From Linanthus parryae (taxonomy: Eukaryota > Streptophyta > Magnoliopsida > Ericales > Polemoniaceae): a DNA stretch of 64,000 nt. Below the pieces are notes generated by a model. That model did no database searches and was not told the DNA's origin. It saw only the letters and a list, made by a program, of their open reading frames with translations. Of this stretch, positions 57,193 through 64,000 are shown piece after piece (the first letter of the stretch is position 1; each line of letters begins with the position of its first letter). The position numbers and the translations under genes were made by a program. The DNA lies in the NCBI GenBank assembly GCA_023055425.1, contig JALGPY010000003.1:51073891-51137890 (forward strand). The letters are read 5' to 3'.

Positions 57193-58830
57193 TCAAAACC
57201 CTCCGGCGTGTATCATATACACGTCCTCGAGGAGATTCCCATAAAGGAATGTTGTTTTGACATCCATCTGCCAAATCTCATAGTCATGGTACGCTGCAAT
57301 TGCAAGTAGGATTCGGATGGATTTGGTCATAGCGACTGGTGAAAAGGTTTCATCATAGTCAATACCATGAATCTGTCTCAATCCTTTAGCCACCAATCGG
57401 CCCTTATAGGTAATCACATTACCATCCATGTCGATCTTCTTCTTGAAGACCCACTTGCACCCTATAGGCCGCGCCCCATCGGGTGGTTCCACCAAAGTCC
57501 ATACTTTGTTGGTATACATAAATTCCATCTCGGATCTCATGGCTTCCAGCCACTTTTGAGAGTCCGGGCCATTCATGGCCTCATCATAGGTAGTAGGCTC
57601 GTCATCTATGAGCATCGTGTCACCGGAATCGGTTACGAGAAGTCCATACCTCTCGGGTTCCTGGCACACTCTACTAGATCTACGAAGCTCTTGTGTTACC
57701 TGAACAGGTTGCTCCACAACTGCTTGTGGTTCCTGTTCATGTTCCATAATCTGTTCAGTGATTTGTGGTTCTTGAACCTCTTCAAGTTCTACATTCCTCC
57801 CACTTGCTTCTTTAGAGACAAACTCTCTTTCTAGAAACACGCCGGTCCGAGCAACAAACACTTTGTTCTCGGTTGGATTGTAGAAGTAGTATCCCTTAGT
57901 TTCCTTAGGGTACCCCACAAATTTACACCTATCCGATTTAGGCCCTAGCTTGTCTGACTGTAAACGTTTTACATAGACATCGCAGCCCCAAATCCTCATG
58001 AACGACAGTGTGGGACGCCTCCCACTCCACATCTCATGTGGTGTCTTCATGACTGATTTAGATGGAACACGGTTAATGGTGAAAGCTGCACTTAATAGAG
58101 CAGAGCCCCAAAAAGATAGTGGAAGATCGGTTTGACACATCATAGATCGAACCATATCCAATAGGGTTCGATTCCTCCTCTCGGACACGCCATTCCATTG
58201 TGGCGTTCCGGGTGGAGTGAGTTGGGACACGATCCCACACTCTCTAAGATAGTCGTCAAACTCTTGGCTCAAGTATTCTCCTCCACGATCCGATCGTAGA
58301 GCCTTGATACTTTTGCCAAGTTGCTTCTCTACTTCATTCTTGAATTCTTTGAACACTTCAAAGGATTTGGATTTTGCCCTCATAAGGTACACAAATCCAT
58401 ATCTACTGTAATCATCAGTAAATGTAATGAAGTAGACATAACCACCCCTGGCAGGCGTGGCAAATGGCCCACACACATCGGTATGTATGAGCGCCAATTG
58501 CTCACTAGTCCTCTCATCTTTCTTATTGAAAGGGGACTTTGTCATTTTTCCCAATAAACAAGCCTCACATGTCTCATATGATTCAAAATCAAATGAGTCT
58601 AGTAATCCATCCTTATGGAGTCTAGATACACGTTTCTCATTTATGTGGCCTAAACGACAGTGCCATAAATAAGCAGGATTTAAATCATTTATTTTAATCC
58701 GCTTGGTATTAATGTTGTAGACATGATTGCTTAGATCGAGGACATAAAGTCCATTAAATAATTGCGCACTAAAATAGTGAATATTATTTAAATAAAAGGA
58801 ACAACAATTGTTCTTTATTAAATATTAAAA
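57193..58830 (-). pseudogene. copia integrase and start of RT, copy C
   Basis: An uninterrupted frame from about 58825. It contains the zinc-binding LWHCRLGHINEKR...CEACLLGKMTKSPF and the integrase core with LIHTDVCGPF (Asp), ALRSDRGGEY (Asp) and NGVSERRNRTLL (Glu), so the DDE triad is complete. The spacer carries QEPQITEQIMEHEQEPQAVV. The RT start is GCKWVFKKKIDMDGNVITYK and KSIRILLAIAAYHDYEIWQM. It ends by frameshift at 57193 (YMIHAGGF). The upstream link to protease is lost through a one-base shift near 58830. Confidence 0.88.
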
Positions 58831-58913
58831 CCATCCTTGTCCAAACAAGAAATAGAAATAATATTTCTGCTCATAGCAGGCACAAAATAGCAATTATTTA
58901 ATTCTAAAACTAA

Positions 58914-59969
58914 TCATGAAGGCAGAGATAGCTCGCACACGCCTATGGCCAACGCAGCAACCTTTGCTCCATTCCCAACGCGCAGATCTACCTCTCCTTT
59001 AGCCAATCTTCTACTTCTCTTTAGATCCTGCATATTTCGACAAATATGAGATCCACATCCAGTATCTAATACCCATGATGTAGAGACAGTTAAATTGACA
59101 TCTACAACAAAAATACCTGGTGGTGGTGGAATCACTATTCCAAGCCTCTTGTCCTCCAGATATTTTGGGCAGTTCCTCCTCCAGTGTCCAGGCTGACTGC
59201 AGTAGTGACACTCACCTTTAGTCACACCTTTGGCAATGCCACCAACATGCTTAAGGGCACGTTCCTTGGACTTGGCAACTGACTTGCCTTTGCCCTTGGA
59301 GGAAGAGGCAAACCTTTTGCCCTTTCCTTTCTGTACCATCATAATGGCCTTGCCCTTACCCTTGTTGATGCTCTGTTCAGCCGTCCTCAACATATTGAGT
59401 AAATCTGGCAGTGGTTTAACGATCTCGTTCATGTTATAATTCATGATTAACTGTCCATAACTCTCAGGCAACGATTGCAACACGAGATCGGTTGCCAACT
59501 CTTGGCCGACCGGGAACCCTAGTCGGGCGAGATTCTCCAAGTACCCGATCATACGGAGTACATGGGGTCCCACCGGGTTCCCTTCTGCCAGATGACACTT
59601 GAACAGTGCCTTAGAGACCTCATACCTCTCTACCCTCGCCTGCTCTTGGAAGAGCTGCTTCAGATGCTCGATCATATCGACATCATTCATGTTTTCGTGT
59701 TGCTTATGAAGCTCAGAAGTCATGGTGCATAGCATAAGGCAGGCTGCATCATTTGCGTCATCAACACGCTTTTGATACGCCTTTAGGGCAGCAGGTGTTT
59801 GGTTCTCTGGACCTTCTGGAACGTGCTCCTCTATTGCGTACAGTTTCTTCTCTTGCTTAAGAACAATTCTCAAGTTTCTGTACCAATCAAGAAAGTTGGT
59901 TCCAGAGAGCTTGTCCTTCTCAAGGACAGATCGTAGGGAATGTTGTGAACTCGATGAGTTGTTTGCCAT
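58914..59969 (-). CDS. copia Gag-protease N-terminal polyprotein, copy C
   Basis: Open from ATG at 59969 (MANNSSSSQHSLRSVLEKDK) for about 351 codons. The Gag region has WYRNLRIVLKQEKKLY and GPHVLRMIGYLENLARLGF. A Lys/Gly-rich RNA-binding stretch leads to the CCHC knuckle CHYCSQPGHWRRNC. The protease active site is WVLDTGCGSHIC. It ends at a TGA after ELSLPS, where copy B has a glycine codon (SLPSGLILELENCYYV). One substitution has therefore cut the polyprotein within the protease region. The Gag part is complete and could still be made. Confidence 0.85.
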   Translation of the reverse strand: MANNSSSSQHSLRSVLEKDKLSGTNFLDWYRNLRIVLKQEKKLYAIEEHVPEGPENQTPAALKAYQKRVDDANDAACLMLCTMTSELHKQHENMNDVDMIEHLKQLFQEQARVERYEVSKALFKCHLAEGNPVGPHVLRMIGYLENLARLGFPVGQELATDLVLQSLPESYGQLIMNYNMNEIVKPLPDLLNMLRTAEQSINKGKGKAIMMVQKGKGKRFASSSKGKGKSVAKSKERALKHVGGIAKGVTKGECHYCSQPGHWRRNCPKYLEDKRLGIVIPPPPGIFVVDVNLTVSTSWVLDTGCGSHICRNMQDLKRSRRLAKGEVDLRVGNGAKVAALAIGVCELSLPS

Positions 59970-61411
59970 TTGGAATTCTACAAAAAGGAAAATACGCAAG
60001 TTTTAGTATTTGTGAATTTTTGACTATATTCAATAATGACTAGTTTATCAAATATAGCTCCCACTATTTTTCTACGGATTAATAACCCTCAAGATATTAA
60101 TGCGGAAAATATCCTTATATTTTCTAGTGGGCCAAGATCCATCTTTCATCTCCTTATGAGCTTACTTTGGCAAGTCACCCATAATTCGACTACTTTAGGT
60201 AGGAACAATTCCAATTGCATCCCACATGCAACTCTTGGTTCAATTGGGCAAACAACTTCTTATTTATCCATCCATATGGATAATCCCAATTGATTGCCTC
60301 TAGGTTTCTTAATCAAATTAATAGCCTAGTTGTGTTCAACCTCTTATCTAAACAATTGCACATTGTTACGTGCCATCGCATTCCGTCATTATGAACCAAG
60401 TCGCCATGCTTTGCCTCGCACGAACTTGATAAATAATGATGATAATGAGTGTTTAAATAACGAGAAGGCAAGAACACAATATTTGAATTTTGAGGGATTT
60501 TAAATTCAATTTTTAATTGTTTTGTTGATCAATATCAACTAATCTATCTATTTGAGTTTGGGCACAACTCCAAATAATAGATCCGGGTTGTCTAATTATC
60601 TTATTATCCTAATTGCATGCATCATTCATACACCAACCTCACAATAATAAGACAATAAAATAAACAACCATAAAACAGAAATTAAACGTGATGTGGATAT
60701 GGCCTTTTCTAGACTAAGATAATTCCAAGCCAATGGAATTATCTATGAACCCTAAAACAAACACATCTCCATGCGTCTTGATCTTTTGGTCCATCCTTCA
60801 TAGTCATGTGGAATGCTCCATGCTCCATGCTCCATCTTTTGTGGCTTCTTTGGCTTTGGGCTTCTTTTCTTCAATCTTGGCTAACAATCTACTTTATCTA
60901 GCACTAGCTAACGTCTATACTAATTGATTTTAGGATTTCTAGGGTTAAAACGGTCCATGGGCCCAACAATCAAATTTTCCGGGCCCAATAAGATGAACCA
61001 CAAGGCCCTAGGGCCGGCCCGGCCCAAAACCCACAAGCCTAGGCCGCGGGTTAGGGCCGCCCGGCCCCTAGGGCGGCCAATCTTGGGCGGCAAGCAAGGG
61101 GGCGGTCCCTAGGGGGGCCGAACCTCCTTGAGGGAGTTGTTTCCCTTGCTTGGTGCCCAAGTTTGGTTGTTTCCTTGTTTTGGAAGAACTCCTTCTTCCC
61201 CAAGGATGCCCAAACCCTAGATCTAAGATCCTAAAATTTCTCAAACTCACCAATTCATGCATCCAATGCAAAAAATTGGATCTTGTTATGATTAATTATT
61301 GACAAATTGCATCCCATGCTTGATTTGTCTTGTTTTACGCGATAAGCAATCAAATTAAGGTGTAAAACAACTAAAACGTAACACATAAACCACGTTTATG
61401 CTCTACGACCT
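59970..61411 (-). other. long leader of copia copy C
   Basis: 1.44 kb between PBS and gag, AT-rich with a GC-rich island at about 60950-61130 (GGGCCGGCCCGGCCC). No gene supported. Confidence 0.7.
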
Positions 61412-61426
61412 GTGGCTCTGATACCA
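61412..61426 (-). other. copia C primer-binding site
   Basis: The minus strand reads TGGTATCAGAGCCAC, intact, one base from the LTR. Confidence 0.92.
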
Positions 61427-61427
61427 C

Positions 61428-62855
61428 TGTAGGGTTTTGATTCATGGATGCGCAACGGAAACACAAACAATCATAAAACCATGCAAAACCCTCCAAGGAT
61501 CACAAGTCAAGAGACATAACAATGGTAAATGAAGAAATCAATAACACACCTTAGGGTTCTCCTTTGATGACTTCAAACGCGAATTGTGTCACGTTCTCTA
61601 TGGTTGATCCACGCCTAGAGTTGATCCTAGCATCTCCCAAGTCCTTGGTGCTAGCCCGGAAGAGGAAGAGGAAGAAGAATCACGCAAAACGAGACCCAAA
61701 GGAGGGCTCTCGGCCTCCTTGTGACCGACGGGGACGGGCGGCGGGCTAGGGGGGCGTTCGGCTCCTCTAGCTTGTTGCTCTCTCTCCTTTTGTTCTCTCC
61801 CACTCTTGTTATGTTCAATAATGAGCATAAGTTGTGGGAAGGAAGGAAGGAAGGTCTTTTATATAGTCCAACAACTCCTTGCCAACTACCTAAAAGACTT
61901 ATTCTAGTCCTACTAGAATTCAATTTAGTCCCTTCCTTGCAAATTAGTCCCTACTAAGTTTGCAAGGTTTTGCAAAGTGATCCTTCTAATTAATTAATCC
62001 AATTAATTAATTCCCAAATCTAGTTCAACTCTATATAGCATGTGACCCCATAGGTTCTATCTAGTTGGTAGCAACTATTTGCTAATATGGAGCGGTTTCT
62101 AGCAAAACATCCATTCTAGCCAACTAATAGAATAGTCATCTTGACAACCTTTGTACAAGTAATTGTCTCATCCTTTTGTCTCTATATCCGGATTGGACAC
62201 GAGACATACAAGTCACACTCGTATATCCAATCCATAGTTTCTCGATCCATGGGATTAGCCTTATTCGTGCAAATAACATCAATATCCCATATTGATTTAT
62301 TTGAGTCTGGCCAGACATTCTATAAGCACTACCCCTCGAGTGGCCTAGGATATTTGCTCCCATTATGTAGGAGGGACAAATTCTATCTACGTCCACTACG
62401 ATCTCTAAGCTTGCTTCTTATTGTATCCAGTACACGCCTTTATAACTACCCAGTTACGGTGTAGCGTTTAACGCTACCAAAATCACAATAATCCACAACT
62501 AGAATATCTAGTGACTTCAAGTCTAAGGATGACAATACCATTGCACCGCGAGAAGCGCTTGTGACTCAACATAACGTGTATGTAGCCTTATCGGAGATGG
62601 GTCAATCCAGTGCAACATTCCCTAATGCACACCTATGTTTTGGATCGTGATATCTCCATATCAATCCAACCCCATACTAATCTATAGATGATTGTCCCAT
62701 TAATCATTATACTTGACTAGGGATATTTAAGATAAACAACACAAATGTAAATCTAAGGAGTTCATTATATTAAATATCCAATAAATAATAAATGAATTTC
62801 TAGCCACAAATAATTCATACTAAACTAGATTGCCTCTAGGGCATCTGTTACAACA
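61428..62855 (-). repeat. 5' LTR of copia copy C
   Basis: Partner of 54577-56004. Followed by the duplication CCAAC. Confidence 0.92.
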
Positions 62856-62860
62856 CCAAC

Positions 62861-62915
62861 TTCAATCCTCGCATAATTCTCCATAACTCCTCTTTCCGGA
62901 GCATAATGGCATCGT
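62861..62915 (-). pseudogene. possible 5' end of the old LINE remnant
   Basis: The minus strand reads AIMLRKEELWRIMRGLKL, similar to the L1 linker before RT (KEE-W...R). It lies exactly across the copia C insertion from the rest of the old LINE. Short, so uncertain. Confidence 0.35.
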
Positions 62916-63360
62916 ACTATTCTTAATTTTTGTAAAAAAGTCAAAACTACAATTCTTATTTAACAAGTCGGGCTCAGGCTATGCCTAACTCTTTTTTTTT
63001 TTTTTTTTATCACAGTTAAAATCCATCTTAGTTAGGCTATGCCTAACTGAACATTGTAACTTGGGTGGTACGGGTTTTTCAAACCTCAACATAAACTGGG
63101 CCCTCTTTGGAACCCACTATCGAATATGGTCCGGACCTCTTAAAACTCAGAAAGAAAAATTCGGGCCAGTTAAAACCCATCTTAGGTTCAGTTCCGGGTC
63201 AGCCCAGCCCATTTTCAGAATAGCCCTAGATTTGGAGGACGTATATAATCGTATCTGCGTCCTCAGCCCTCTCTGCTAGCTGAAGCCTTCATTTGCGCCA
63301 AACCCTAGCAGGTTCACCACCTCTGCTAAGGAACCCTAGAAGATACTCGCTTGAGATCTC
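62916..63360 (+). promoter_or_regulatory. promoter and 5' UTR of the eS25 gene
   Basis: It holds a T-run (62990-63008), repeats of AGGCTATGCCTAACT, and GGGCC/GCCCA motifs (near 63099, 63163 and 63200). These resemble the site II elements common upstream of plant ribosomal-protein genes. A TATATAAT lies near 63241 and a telo-box AAACCCTAG at 63300. The start codon is at 63361. Confidence 0.65.
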
Positions 63361-63530
63361 ATGGTAAGAATCCTCACCTTGATCTCCTCTTTCTCCGTTT
63401 CTACCTGCGTTTGATGGTTCTGATTCGGAGAGAGATTTCGTGTTTTGCTCTGTAGGCGCCGAAGAAGGAGAAGGCTCCACCGCCGTCGTCGAAGCCCGCC
63501 AAGTCTGGTGGAGGAAAGCAGAAGAAGAAG
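63361..63530 (+). CDS. RPS25: 40S ribosomal protein S25 (eS25), first two exons, gene continues past window
   Basis: Exon 1 contributes only the ATG (63361-63363, then GTAAG). Exon 2 is 63456-63530 (TAG|GCG to AAG|GTAAA) and encodes 25 residues, APKKEKAPPPSSKPAKSGGG then KQKKK. This Lys/Pro-rich N-terminus is that of plant eS25, a small-subunit head protein; the next expected residues (KWSKGKQKEK) lie in exon 3 beyond the window. Intron 2 fills at least 63531-64000. The upstream telo-box and GGGCC/GCCCA motifs support the assignment. Confidence 0.85.
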
Positions 63531-64000
63531 GTAAATTGATCGTTTCTCTCTTTGCTTGGTTCTTATGAACTTCGATTCTAGTGTTGTGTGGCCTTTGACT
63601 CGGTTGCTATGAACGAGAGTGTGATAAAGTTGTATGATTCGAATGACATTGCTAATTGCTCTCGAAAATGTGGTATTTCCTCTGATGAACTTGAGTTTGG
63701 TTGATTCGTACATGTTAAAGTTAAACTGTGTCTTCATATACAATTTTTGTGATTTATGCCCCATCAGGTCATTTGTTGCAGCAATGCAAGATTTCTCAGT
63801 CACTTGGTTTATGCACAATTCAGTTCTTGATACAGTGCTAAATTATCGAGTCTCATTTTCTGCAGCTCACTATACTCATATGCCTGTTGTAGTCTGATTC
63901 AATTTTTGTTTGGAACCAAGCCCATTACTATTGTTTTGCCAATTTCATTTGGGCTCATTGTGTTGATTTTACATACTATTTACAATCCAAGCCTGGGCTG
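63531..64000 (+). other. eS25 intron 2 (partial)
   Basis: Intronic, T-rich. No exon matching the next eS25 block is seen before the window ends. Confidence 0.65.

Larger units (their letters stand above)
54577..62855 (-). mobile_element. nearly complete Ty1/copia element, copy C
   Basis: LTRs are 54577-56004 and 61428-62855, both 1428 bp with sparse differences. The target duplication CCAAC is at 54572-54576 and 62856-62860. The order on the minus strand is 5' LTR, PBS, leader, gag, protease, integrase, RT, RNase H, 3' LTR. It is the same family as copies A and B and is the best-preserved member here. A few lesions stop pol. Confidence 0.93.

Noticed and set aside
1..64000. CRISPR arrays, rRNA or intact tRNA genes, bacterial operons
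   Set aside because: No regularly spaced identical repeats, no rRNA text, and only a tRNA-like SINE head at 32690-32800.

Overview
This window is nuclear DNA from a flowering plant, most likely a eudicot. The evidence is intron-containing plant genes (hemerythrin-domain protein, RNase H2 subunit A, ribosomal protein eS25) set among plant retrotransposons: Ty1/copia, Ty3/gypsy LTRs, large non-autonomous LTR elements, TRIMs, L1-type LINEs, MULE-, hAT- and Stowaway-like DNA elements and a SINE-like sequence. I cannot name the species. No bacterial-style system, CRISPR array or intact rRNA/tRNA gene was seen.

Layout. 1-1145: 3' part of a gypsy LTR, then a chimeric junction. 1197-18530: a tandem Ty1/copia chain on the minus strand, made of a truncated copy (gag plus leader), a shared LTR, a full copy with decayed pol, and a second LTR. 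The full copy carries a well-preserved non-autonomous LTR element (9493-16189, TSD ATGAC) with one 342-codon ORF. 18823-19988: a decayed copia fragment. 19989-26180: a lone gypsy-type LTR, split by TRIM 1 (20521-21035, TSD ACGAG) and by a relative of the non-autonomous element, which itself holds a MITE and TRIM 2 (24739-25220, TSD CTAGG). 26321-27787: a Stowaway-like MITE and a hAT-like MITE.

28344-40095 is a gene island. It holds an HHE/hemerythrin gene (+, 3 exons, 324 aa), RNASEH2A (+, 8 exons, 298 aa) and, convergent with it, a small glycine-rich secreted and probably GPI-anchored protein (-, 2 exons, 154 aa). All exon joins were worked out from GT/AG sites and reading phase.

40178-62915 is a second nested repeat block. 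A MULE-like element (40178-41611, 9-bp TSD) is followed by one old L1-type LINE. That LINE is broken by four insertions: a TIR element at 43007, a second MULE-like element at 44543 (with a hAT element inside it), a younger full-length LINE at 48544-54554 (15-bp TSD), and a nearly complete copia element at 54577-62855 (TSD CCAAC). The window ends in the first two exons of a ribosomal protein eS25 gene, with telo-box and GGGCC/GCCCA motifs upstream.

The most unusual signal is a set of near-palindromic motifs around the core TCGCACGA (TCGTGCGA on the other strand). They are arrayed in three LTR families, and their flanking bases change but stay self-complementary. The non-autonomous element ORF and the two MULE-like elements with gene-like contents are the other leads.
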